From the NCBI GenBank assembly GCA_964628235.1, contig CAZVLU010000030.1:1-43723 (forward strand): DNA of 43,723 nucleotides. Direction: 5' to 3'. This DNA comes from CAMAVH01 sp964628235 (GTDB lineage: Bacteria > Pseudomonadota > Alphaproteobacteria > SMXQ01). A program made the position numbers and the translations under genes. Shown here piece by piece: positions 16,803 through 24,132 of this stretch. The notes under the pieces are model-generated. The model was not told the DNA's origin and did not search any database. It was given only the letters and a program-made list of their open reading frames with translations. The stretch's first letter is position 1; each line of letters starts with the position of its first letter.

Positions 16803-16827
16803 TTCGCCGGCCTGACGGGAAGGTTTC
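16803..16827 (-). promoter_or_regulatory. Candidate ECF sigma (SigF-type) promoter of bufABCD
   Basis: On the minus strand GAAACC (plus 16822-16827) is followed after 15 bases by CGAA (plus 16803-16806). This resembles the GTAACC-N16-CGAA promoter known for the Caulobacter SigF regulon, which includes DUF2282/DUF692 genes. Transcription would start near 16797, about 58 bases before the bufA ATG. The divergent gene encodes the matching class of sigma factor. Confidence 0.55.
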
Positions 16828-16915
16828 AGATCGCGAAGATTAAATTTCTCTCGATGGGCTTCGGGGGTATCCTATTGCCACTATTGTTCTTTCACTGGCC
16901 AGTCCGAGTTCGTCG

Positions 16916-17494
16916 ATGACGCCCGCACCGCTGCCGGATCGTGAAGACTGGGGTCGCTTGATGGCCGAGGGGCAGGCGGGCGACCAGGTCGCTTATAAGC
17001 GCCTGCTGGCCGCCCTGTTGCCCTATCTGCGGGCTTACGCCCGTCGCCATTTGCGCCGCGGCGACGCGGCGGAGGACTTGGTGCAGGACGTGCTGCTGAC
17101 GCTGCATCGCATCCGCCAAACCTATGATCCGGCACGACCTTTCCTGCCCTGGCTGTCGGTGATCGCCAAGCGCCGCCTGATCGACGTCCTGCGCCGCCAG
17201 AAGCTGGTGCCGGCGGCCGCCGAGGATCTTGGCCTCGACTTGGAAACCTTTGCCGACCCTGCTGCGAATAACCAAGCTGAGAGCAACAGCGAGGCTGACC
17301 GCCTGCGTCGGGCGATCGCCGAACTGCCCGAGGGGCAGCGGCGCGCGGTCGAACTGCTGAAGCTCGAAGAGAAGTCATTGAAGGAAGTGTCCGAGATCAC
17401 CGGCATGAGCGTGCCGGCGCTCAAGACGGCGACCCACCGCGCGCTCAAGATTTTGCGCGGCAAGCTGTTCGGGCCAGAAGGAGAATCGCGATGA
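16916..17494 (+). CDS. sigF: ECF sigma factor, SigF type (paired with NrsF)
   Basis: The 192-residue protein has sigma-70 region 2 (about 20-95; YKRLLAALLPYLRAYARR, then DLVQDVLLTLHR and PWLSVIAKRRLIDVLRR). An acidic linker and region 4 follow (about 130-185; LPEGQRRAVELLKLEEKSL, then the helix-turn-helix EITGMSVPALKTATHRALK). It is co-translated with the next gene by an ATGA overlap; that gene encodes a DUF1109/NrsF membrane anti-sigma factor. This is the arrangement of Caulobacter sigF-nrsF, which responds to heavy metals and controls bufferin-type genes. The divergent bufABCD operon is the obvious target. No copy of the candidate promoter was seen upstream of sigF itself. Confidence 0.9.
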   Translation: MTPAPLPDREDWGRLMAEGQAGDQVAYKRLLAALLPYLRAYARRHLRRGDAAEDLVQDVLLTLHRIRQTYDPARPFLPWLSVIAKRRLIDVLRRQKLVPAAAEDLGLDLETFADPAANNQAESNSEADRLRRAIAELPEGQRRAVELLKLEEKSLKEVSEITGMSVPALKTATHRALKILRGKLFGPEGESR

Positions 17495-18159
17495 GCGAGG
17501 CGAACCGCAGCGAAGATCTGATCGCGGCGCTGGCGGCCGAAGCCCGGCCCGTCAAGCGTCTGTACCCGCCGATGGCGCGCGCTGCGCTATGGCTTGCCGT
17601 GGCCGGCGCCATCGTCGCGCTCTCGGTCTGGCTGCACGGCGTCAATGACGATCTGCTCGCCGAGATGTCGGAGCCGTACCATGCGATCGAATGGTTGCTG
17701 ACGCTGGCGACCGGCATCGGCGCCATCGTCGCCGCATTTTACATCAGCTTGCCGGACCGCTCGCCGCGCTGGGCGTTGCTCGGACTGGTGCCGGCGGTGG
17801 CTTGGCTCGCCACCATGGGCTTTGGCTGCTTGGCCGAGTTCTTGACCATGGGGGTGGCCGCTTTCTCTTGGGGCGAACCCTGGATGTGCCTGCGCTACAT
17901 CGCCGAGATGGGCATTCCGCTGACCATTCTCATGCTGGTGATGCTGCGCTACGCCGGGCCGGTGCGTCCTCTGGCGACGATGTTGCTCGCCGCTCTCGGC
18001 ATGTCGGGGCTCAGCGCCGCCGGCCTCGCCTTTTTCCATCCGGTTCATACGGCCTGGCTGAGCCTCATTTGGCACGGTGCAGCCCTCGCCATCGTGCTTG
18101 CTTGCGGCGCGCTGGGCTCCGCTTTGCTGCGGATGCTCTATGCCCCACGCCGCGCCTAG
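17491..18159 (+). CDS. nrsF: NrsF-type anti-sigma factor (DUF1109), inner membrane
   Basis: The 222-residue protein has a short cytoplasmic N terminus (LIAALAAEARPVKRLYPP, typical of the sigma-binding end) followed by six hydrophobic segments. It fits DUF1109/NrsF in length, topology and position directly after an ECF sigma gene, overlapping it by 4 bases. In Caulobacter two conserved periplasmic cysteines (C131 and C181) sense metals such as chromate and cadmium. Here the cysteines are C113, C133 and C205. C133 (in EPWMCLRY) probably matches the first sensor cysteine. The usual second position (normally H-C-P) appears as F-F-H-P with His183. Release of the sigma factor would turn on the divergent bufferin operon. 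Confidence 0.88.
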   Translation: MSEANRSEDLIAALAAEARPVKRLYPPMARAALWLAVAGAIVALSVWLHGVNDDLLAEMSEPYHAIEWLLTLATGIGAIVAAFYISLPDRSPRWALLGLVPAVAWLATMGFGCLAEFLTMGVAAFSWGEPWMCLRYIAEMGIPLTILMLVMLRYAGPVRPLATMLLAALGMSGLSAAGLAFFHPVHTAWLSLIWHGAALAIVLACGALGSALLRMLYAPRRA

Positions 18160-18400
18160 ACCGCGTCGCTAGACGCTGGCGGCCTCGCCGCTTGGAGCCT
18201 GCGCCCCCCGTGCTATCATCATAGAAGATTGGCTGCGCCTGCTCTGGCGCGGCGAATCCCGCCTCAGAGCGAGGCGCGCCGTCGCTTGTCGATGGCGGCA
18301 TCACCCTGCGCGTAGCCCGTACAAGACACATAACAACGCATTCGCGGCTGCCGTGAAGTCGATGGCAGCCGACGAAGTCGCAGACGGAGGCTCGTAGAAT

Positions 18401-19936
18401 ATGGACGGCTCTAAAACGGTTTGGTCGCTTCTCACCGCGGGGCATGACGCCGCGCCGGCCATCGGCGCTCCCGAACGCCCGGCGCTCACCTTCGCCGGCT
18501 TGCGCGCCTTGGCGCAGAAAACGGTCGCCGACTTGAATGGGTTGGGCATCGGTCGCGGCGACCGCGTCGCTATCGTGCTGCCCAACGGGCCGGAAATGGC
18601 CACCGCTTTTCTCACCGTCGCCTGCGGCGCGGCAACCGCGCCGTTGAACCCCGACTATAAAGCCGATGAATTCGAGTTCTATCTGTCCGACCTCGGCGCC
18701 AAGGCGTTGCTGGTCGAGGAGGGCAGCCAATCGGCGGCCATCGCGGTCGCCCATAAGCTCAAAGTGCCGGTCTATGAGATCGCTTGGGCTGCGACCGATC
18801 CGGCCGGCACCTTCGCGATTCAGTCCTCAGGCACGAAAGCCTCTCCCGCCGCGCGTCCGGGCATGGCCGAGCCTGACGACATCGCGCTGGTGCTGCACAC
18901 GTCGGGCACGACGTCGCGGCCCAAGATCGTGCCGCTGCGCCAAAGCAACGTCGCCGCCTCGGGCCGCAACGTCGCCGCCGCCGCCGCGCTGACGGCGAGC
19001 GACCGTTGCCTCAACGTCATGCCGCTGTTCCATATTCACGGCCTGATCGCGGCGGTGCTCGCGTCGCTTGCGGCGGGCGCCTATGTCGCCTGTTCGCCGG
19101 GCTTCAACGCGCTGAAGTTTTTCGGCTGGATCGACGAGGTGAAGCCCACTTGGTATACGGCGGTGCCGACCATGCATCAGGCGATTCTCACGCGCGCCGC
19201 GCGCAATCAGGAGACGATCCAACGCAACCCGCTGCGCTTGATCCGCTCGTCGTCGTCGTCGCTGCCGCCGCAGGTGATGGCGGAGCTGGAAAAAGTCTTC
19301 GGCGCGCCGGTCATCGAAGCTTACGGCATGACCGAGGCGGCGCATCAAATGTCGTCGAATCCGCTGCCGCCGCGTCCGCGCAAGCCCGGCACCGTCGGCA
19401 TCGCGGCTGGGCCTGAGGTGGCGATCATGGCCGAGGACGGCACGCTGTTGCCGCGCGGCGCGACCGGCGAAATCGTCATTCGCGGCGCCAACGTCACGGC
19501 GGGTTACGAGGCCAACGACAAGGCCAATGCCGAAGCCTTCACGCATGGTTGGTTCCGTACCGGCGATCAAGGCGTGATGGATGACGAGGGCTATCTGTCG
19601 ATCACCGGCCGCCTGAAAGAGATCATCAACCGTGGCGGCGAGAAGATTTCGCCGCGCGAGGTCGACGAGGTGCTGATGGATCATGCGGCGGTGGCGCAAG
19701 TCGTGACCTTCGCCGTGCCGCATACCATGCTCGGCGAAGAGGTCGCCGCCGCTGTCGTGTTGCGCGAGAACCAGACATGCACGGAGGCGGAACTGCGCGA
19801 GTTCGCGCGCAGCCGGCTCGCCGAATTCAAGGTGCCGCGCAAAATCCTGTTCTTGGCGGAAATTCCCAAAGGCGCCACCGGCAAGCTGCAGCGCATCGGC
19901 TTGGCGGAAAAGCTCGGCCTGGGAAAGATGGCTTGA
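18401..19936 (+). CDS. AMP-forming acyl-CoA synthetase, oxalate-CoA-ligase-like
   Basis: The 511-residue cytoplasmic enzyme has all adenylate-forming motifs: P-loop HTSGTTSRPKIVPL (166-179), EAYGMTEAAHQMSSNPLPP (306-324), GWFRTGDQG (383-391), GRLKEIINRGGEKISP (403-418) and catalytic Lys495 in KGATGKLQR. The MSSNPLPP stretch, the LPLFHIHGL-like segment and WYTAVPTMHQ closely resemble the Pcs60/AAE3 oxalyl-CoA synthetase clade as I recall it. The reaction would be a carboxylate plus CoA and ATP to the acyl-CoA, AMP and pyrophosphate. GGAGG lies just upstream of the ATG. It is convergent with two SDR genes and near Rieske oxygenases, so it may activate a short diacid or aromatic-derived acid. 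Confidence 0.87.
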   Translation: MDGSKTVWSLLTAGHDAAPAIGAPERPALTFAGLRALAQKTVADLNGLGIGRGDRVAIVLPNGPEMATAFLTVACGAATAPLNPDYKADEFEFYLSDLGAKALLVEEGSQSAAIAVAHKLKVPVYEIAWAATDPAGTFAIQSSGTKASPAARPGMAEPDDIALVLHTSGTTSRPKIVPLRQSNVAASGRNVAAAAALTASDRCLNVMPLFHIHGLIAAVLASLAAGAYVACSPGFNALKFFGWIDEVKPTWYTAVPTMHQAILTRAARNQETIQRNPLRLIRSSSSSLPPQVMAELEKVFGAPVIEAYGMTEAAHQMSSNPLPPRPRKPGTVGIAAGPEVAIMAEDGTLLPRGATGEIVIRGANVTAGYEANDKANAEAFTHGWFRTGDQGVMDDEGYLSITGRLKEIINRGGEKISPREVDEVLMDHAAVAQVVTFAVPHTMLGEEVAAAVVLRENQTCTEAELREFARSRLAEFKVPRKILFLAEIPKGATGKLQRIGLAEKLGLGKMA

Positions 19937-19953
19937 GGCCTAGCGCTGGGCGC

Positions 19954-20625
19954 TTAATGCAGCGCCCAACCGGCAGTGACGTCGATCGTGGCGCCCATGG
20001 TGCGCGGCGCTTTGTCCGACATCAGGAAGGCGGCCATCTCGGCGACATCGGCCGAATCGTCGGATGCTTTGCTCTTGGCCAGCGAATCGGGATTGCCCGG
20101 CAATAGCGCATTGACGCGGATGCCGTGCGGCCGACATTCGCGCACCAGCGTTTCCGTCAGCACGATCACGCCGCCCTTGGCTGCCGAAAACACTGCGCCG
20201 CGCGGATCGCCGCGCAAGCCTTCGATGGCCGCGATGTTGACGATTGTGCCGGCCTTCGCGGCGATCATGCCTGGCAGCACGCTGCGGCAACTGTTCAACA
20301 CGCCCTTGAGCTGAACATCGACGATGGCGCGCCACGTTGCGGGATCGCTCTCGGTGAAAGCGCCGGCGTCCGCGCCGAAGCGCCCGCCTGCTGCCGTCAC
20401 CAAGCCGGCGAAGGGTCCATGCTGCGCCACGACCTTTTCCACGGCGGCGATGTCGGTGACGTCGAGCGTCACGGCGACGGCAGTGCCGCCGATCGCCTTG
20501 GCGGCGCGTTCCGCAGCCGCGCCGTCTTTGTCCGCGAGCACGACGCGCCAGCCGTCCGCCGCGAGGCGCTTGGCGATGGCGGCTCCGAGGCGTCCGCCGC
20601 CGCCGGTGATGAGAGCGCTTTTCAT
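19954..20625 (-). CDS. SDR-family protein lacking the catalytic residues
   Basis: The 223-residue Rossmann-fold protein has an intact cofactor loop (TGGGGRLG, 7-14) and the SDR layout. The catalytic tetrad is mostly missing. The usual Asn is Gln105 (DVQLKG), the catalytic Ser is Ala (IVNIAAIEG, 129-136), and Tyr is Phe146 (AVFSAAKGG); only Lys150 remains. The Phe codon is an unambiguous TTT. It lies 9 bases after a normal SDR gene on the same strand and was probably derived from that family. A cofactor-binding, heteromeric or regulatory role is possible, or loss of function without decay. Conventional dehydrogenase activity is unlikely. Confidence 0.85.
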   Translation of the reverse strand: MKSALITGGGGRLGAAIAKRLAADGWRVVLADKDGAAAERAAKAIGGTAVAVTLDVTDIAAVEKVVAQHGPFAGLVTAAGGRFGADAGAFTESDPATWRAIVDVQLKGVLNSCRSVLPGMIAAKAGTIVNIAAIEGLRGDPRGAVFSAAKGGVIVLTETLVRECRPHGIRVNALLPGNPDSLAKSKASDDSADVAEMAAFLMSDKAPRTMGATIDVTAGWALH

Positions 20626-20634
20626 AGCTAATCC

Positions 20635-21417
20635 TTAGTGAAGGCGGATGCCGCCGGTGAGATCGAGGCAACAGCCGGTGATGTAGTCGGCTTTGTCCGA
20701 CAGCAAGAAGGCCACAGCGTCGCCGATGTCGGACGGCTTGCCGAACGGGCGCTTGAGGGGCGACGCGCGACCGCTGCCCGGCTCGCGCGCTTCCTCGGCC
20801 TTTTGCATCTCGATCATTTTGGCGAGCGGCTTGGCGCGCGACTCGTTGCGTCCGGGCGCGACGGCATTGACGCGGATGCCATGGGGGCCAAGCTCCTGCG
20901 CCAGCGCTTGCGTGAAGGCGATGACGCCGGCCTTGGTGGCGGAATAGACCGCCGCGCCCGATTGGCGCGATTCGGGCGGACCGCCCCGCATGCCGGCGCC
21001 CGACGCGATGTTGACGATGCCGCCGCGCCCGGCGGCTTTCATATGGGCGGCTGCGGCATAGGCGCAGTTGAAGGTGCCGAACAGGTTGACGTCGATCATG
21101 CGGTCCCAATGTTCGGGATCATTCTCGACCAAGGTGCCCTTCGGTACTTTCAGCGCCATGGTGCCGCCGGCGCAATTGACGAGCGCGTCGAGCCCGCCGA
21201 CATCCTTCGCCGCCTTGTCGATGACGGCCTTGGCGGCGGCGAAATCGTTGACGTTGAGCGTGAGCGGGGTGGCCGCCGCGCCGAGCGCGCTCGCCGCTTC
21301 TTCGGCGAATTCCGGCTTGAGATCGGCGAGCATGACCCGCCAGCCAGCGGCGATCAGCGAACGCCCGATGCCCTGGCCCAAGGCGCCGCCGCCGCCGGTG
21401 ATGAATGCTGTCGGCAT
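20635..21417 (-). CDS. Short-chain dehydrogenase/reductase
   Basis: The 260-residue classical SDR has TGGGGALGQG (7-16) for NAD(P) binding, an aspartate at the end of beta-2 (VMLADLKPE, suggesting NAD preference), and NCAGG. The tetrad Asn (DVNLFG), Ser (NIASGAG), Tyr (AVYSATK) and Lys is complete. An insertion of about 25 residues rich in basic and acidic side chains precedes the C-terminal SDKADYITGCCLDLTGG block. A GGGGAA ribosome site precedes the ATG. It is divergent from the receptor/Rieske module and upstream of the degenerate SDR, so oxidation of a dihydrodiol or hydroxyacid intermediate is a reasonable but unproven role. Confidence 0.9.
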   Translation of the reverse strand: MPTAFITGGGGALGQGIGRSLIAAGWRVMLADLKPEFAEEAASALGAAATPLTLNVNDFAAAKAVIDKAAKDVGGLDALVNCAGGTMALKVPKGTLVENDPEHWDRMIDVNLFGTFNCAYAAAAHMKAAGRGGIVNIASGAGMRGGPPESRQSGAAVYSATKAGVIAFTQALAQELGPHGIRVNAVAPGRNESRAKPLAKMIEMQKAEEAREPGSGRASPLKRPFGKPSDIGDAVAFLLSDKADYITGCCLDLTGGIRLH

Positions 21418-21634
21418 GATATTCCCCTCGTCGCGCAGTTCCCGATGAGCGCGCGTGTCGAATGGTCGCCCCGCTTTGGGGCAGCGTCAATGGCTGCCGC
21501 GCTGTTTTTACACATGTTTCGGCAGACGCAATCAGCGCGCAAAAATTATCGATGGTGGCATGTTGTAAGCGCGCTTGTTCTCGTGCGGCGAGTCACATTA
21601 AAGTTCTTCATTGCCACGCAAATGGGGGAACATT

Positions 21635-22918
21635 ATGCGCGCGCGCTTGAATGGCCTTTTGATCGGCTCGTGCCTCTCGGTTTCACTCGCGCTCGGCATG
21701 GCTGCGGTGCCGGCTAACGCGCAGAGCGTCGCGCAATTCTACAAGGGCAAAACCCTCGAGGTTCTCGTCGGCACGACGACGGGCGGCGGCTATGACGGCT
21801 ATGGCCGCCTAGTGTCGCGCTACATTGCCAAGCATCTGCCGGGCGAGCCGAGCTTGGTCGTGCGCAACATGCCGGGCGCGAGCGGCCTGACGATGACGAA
21901 CTTCCTATACGCGCAAGCGCCGAAGGACGGCAGCGTTATCGCCATTCCGCACAACAACATGACCGTCGAGCCGGTGATCGGCAACAAGAACGCCCGCTTC
22001 GACGCGACCAAATTCAACTGGCTCGGCACTGCGAACAAGCTGGTCAACACCTGCGTCGCTTGGCACACCGTGCCGGTGCGCACGGCGGCCGATCTGCGGT
22101 CGCGCGAATGGCTGGTCGGCGGCACGGCGGCGCGGTCGTCCACCGTGCAGCAGGCCAACGTCTTCATCGTGCTCGGCGGCGCCAAACTGAAGGTAGTGAA
22201 AGGCTATCCGAGCTCGACCTCCATGCTGTTGGCGCTTGAGCGCGGCGAATTGGAAATCGCCTGCGGCATCGGCTGGGACAGCATCAAGTCGAGCACCACC
22301 ATGCTGCAGACCGGCCAGATCGTGCCGGTGATGCAGCTCGGCTTCGAGAAGCATCCGGAATTGCCCAACGTGCCCTTCATCTACGACATGCTGCTCGATC
22401 CGGCGATGAAGGACGTTCTCGACTTCCTCACCATCCGTCTGTTCGTCGGTCGCGCCTTTGCGGCGCCGCCGGATGTGCCGGCCGACCGCGTCGCGGCGCT
22501 GCGCGAAGCGTTTTGGAAGGCGACGCATGATCCGGCTTTGCTCGCCGACGCGGCGAAGCAGAACATGGAGATCCAGCCGGCGCGCGGCGAGGACGTGCAG
22601 CGCGAGGTGATCAAGCTGGCGGCCACGCCGAAGGATATCGTCGCCATCGCCGACAAGGTGTTGGAAAACGAGATCAACGTGTTTGACGCAAAGCTCAACT
22701 GGATGGATGTGCCGGCGGCGACGCTGACCGGCGTCGAGGGCAGGGGGCGTTTCATTCTGTTCGCGGATGGCGGAAAGCCCGTCAAGGCCGACGCGGTCGA
22801 CGCCAAGATCACCATCGCCGGGGCTGAGGGCAAGACGGCCGATTTCAAGCCCGGCATGGTGTGCGACATTTCCTATCTCGGCAACGGCGACGCCGCCCGT
22901 TCGGTGACCTGCAAGTAA
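21635..22918 (+). CDS. Extended tripartite-tricarboxylate-type substrate-binding protein, copy 1
   Basis: The ATG at 21635 after GGGGGAA gives 427 residues. The signal peptide ends PANAQ, then FYKGKTLEVLVGTTTGGGYDGYGRL replaces the usual P-F-x-G-G loop of Bug proteins. The Tct/Bug-like core continues to about residue 350. The last ~76 residues (352-427) form an extra beta-rich domain ending GMVCDISYLGNGDAARSVTC-K. Mature cysteines (VNTCVAW, EIACGIG, GMVCD, VTC) are conserved in copy 2, so disulfides are likely. It is 11 bases before a Rieske gene. No membrane subunits are adjacent; it may use TctAB encoded at 8291-10261 or elsewhere. The ligand is perhaps an aromatic or dicarboxylic acid (inference). 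Confidence 0.82.
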   Translation: MRARLNGLLIGSCLSVSLALGMAAVPANAQSVAQFYKGKTLEVLVGTTTGGGYDGYGRLVSRYIAKHLPGEPSLVVRNMPGASGLTMTNFLYAQAPKDGSVIAIPHNNMTVEPVIGNKNARFDATKFNWLGTANKLVNTCVAWHTVPVRTAADLRSREWLVGGTAARSSTVQQANVFIVLGGAKLKVVKGYPSSTSMLLALERGELEIACGIGWDSIKSSTTMLQTGQIVPVMQLGFEKHPELPNVPFIYDMLLDPAMKDVLDFLTIRLFVGRAFAAPPDVPADRVAALREAFWKATHDPALLADAAKQNMEIQPARGEDVQREVIKLAATPKDIVAIADKVLENEINVFDAKLNWMDVPAATLTGVEGRGRFILFADGGKPVKADAVDAKITIAGAEGKTADFKPGMVCDISYLGNGDAARSVTCK

Positions 22919-22929
22919 GGAAGCCTTCG

Positions 22930-24075
22930 ATGGCGATGGATTATCCCGATTTCACCGCCATCGGCCCGGCTACGCCGACCGGGAAGTTTCTGCGCCGCTT
23001 TTGGCAGCCCGTCTATCAATCGGCGAAACTCAAGGCCGGTAAAGCCGTGCCGCTGCGTCTGCTCGGCGAAGATTTCACGCTGTTCCGGGGAGCCAGCGGC
23101 AAGGCGAGCGTGATCGCGCCCTACTGCGCTCATCGTGGCTTGAAGCTGTCCACGGGCCGCGTCGTCGGCGACACGGTGGAATGTTTCTATCATGGCTGGA
23201 CCTACGACGGTCGCGGCCAATGCGTCGCGCAACCGGCCGAGAAAAAGAGCTTCGCCGACAAGGTGAAGATCGGCGGCTATCCGACGCAGGAATATCTCGG
23301 CCTGATTTTTTGCTATTTCGGCGAGGGCGAGCCGCCCGAATTGCCGCGCTACAAGGTTTACGAGGACAACCCGTTCCACGAAATCCGCGAAAGCCATCGC
23401 GCCTGGAGCGCCTTCGCCCAGCTCGAGAACAGCGTCGATGAAGTGCATTTTGCCTTCACGCACCGCAAATCGAAGTTCAGCGACGTCGGCCTCAACGACG
23501 AGATCCCCGATCTCGGCGCGGAGGAGACCGACTACGGCATTTTGCGCATCGGTAAACGCGGCAATCAGGTCCGCAAGTCGCACATCATCATGCCCAATTG
23601 CATGTTCAGCATGGTGTTCGAGCATTTCAAAGGCTGGGCCGAGCATATCGCCTGGCGCGTGCCGGTCGACGAGGATACGCACGTCAATTTCATGATCGAC
23701 TGCGTGCACAAGACCGGCGCCGAGGCCGAGGAATATTCCCGTCTGCGCGCCGAGCATCGCGCCAGCCTCAAGACGCTGGAGCCGGCGCAGAAAGTGGTCG
23801 ACCGCATCCTGCGCGGCGAGCTGCATTCGGATGATCTCGAGTGGCGGCCCGATATCGTACTGATTCAAGACGGCGTCGCCATGCAGGGCCAGCCGAAGGG
23901 GCGCGACCGCGGCAAGGACATTCTCGGCGCGTCCGACCGTCAGGTCGTCATGTTACGCAGCCTGTGGGCGCGCGAGATCCGCGCCGCCGAGCAGGGGGTG
24001 GCGGGCAAATCTTGGTCCGTGCCGCCCGAATTGGTGCCGACGTCGGGCACCGAATACGAGAGCGCCAACGCCTGA
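22930..24075 (+). CDS. Rieske non-heme iron oxygenase, phthalate-dioxygenase type, copy 1
   Basis: The 381-residue oxygenase has an N-terminal segment (IGPATPTGKFLRRFWQPV) typical of the phthalate 4,5-dioxygenase/vanillate demethylase group. The Rieske 2Fe-2S ligands are C66-x-H68 (YCAHRG) and C85-x2-H88 (CFYHGW). The mononuclear iron motif is D170-x2-H173-x4-H178 in NSVDEVHFAFTHR, with D170 as the likely bridging aspartate and a later aspartate in LIQDGVAMQG. It would hydroxylate or demethylate an aromatic acid using electrons from a reductase, but none is encoded in the cluster. It follows the copy 1 receptor by 11 bases. The substrate is unknown; the receptor pairing recalls terephthalate and phthalate pathways. 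Confidence 0.88.
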   Translation: MAMDYPDFTAIGPATPTGKFLRRFWQPVYQSAKLKAGKAVPLRLLGEDFTLFRGASGKASVIAPYCAHRGLKLSTGRVVGDTVECFYHGWTYDGRGQCVAQPAEKKSFADKVKIGGYPTQEYLGLIFCYFGEGEPPELPRYKVYEDNPFHEIRESHRAWSAFAQLENSVDEVHFAFTHRKSKFSDVGLNDEIPDLGAEETDYGILRIGKRGNQVRKSHIIMPNCMFSMVFEHFKGWAEHIAWRVPVDEDTHVNFMIDCVHKTGAEAEEYSRLRAEHRASLKTLEPAQKVVDRILRGELHSDDLEWRPDIVLIQDGVAMQGQPKGRDRGKDILGASDRQVVMLRSLWAREIRAAEQGVAGKSWSVPPELVPTSGTEYESANA

Positions 24076-24132
24076 ATTCTTGCCGGCGCACAATCGCCGG
24101 CTCGTCACGCTTGCCATCTAAGGGGGACGTCG

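Noticed and set aside
21497..21539. CGCGCTG ... CAGCGCG inverted repeat with 28-base spacer before the first receptor gene
   Set aside because: The arms are GC-rich seven-mers at long spacing, which is expected often by chance in this composition.
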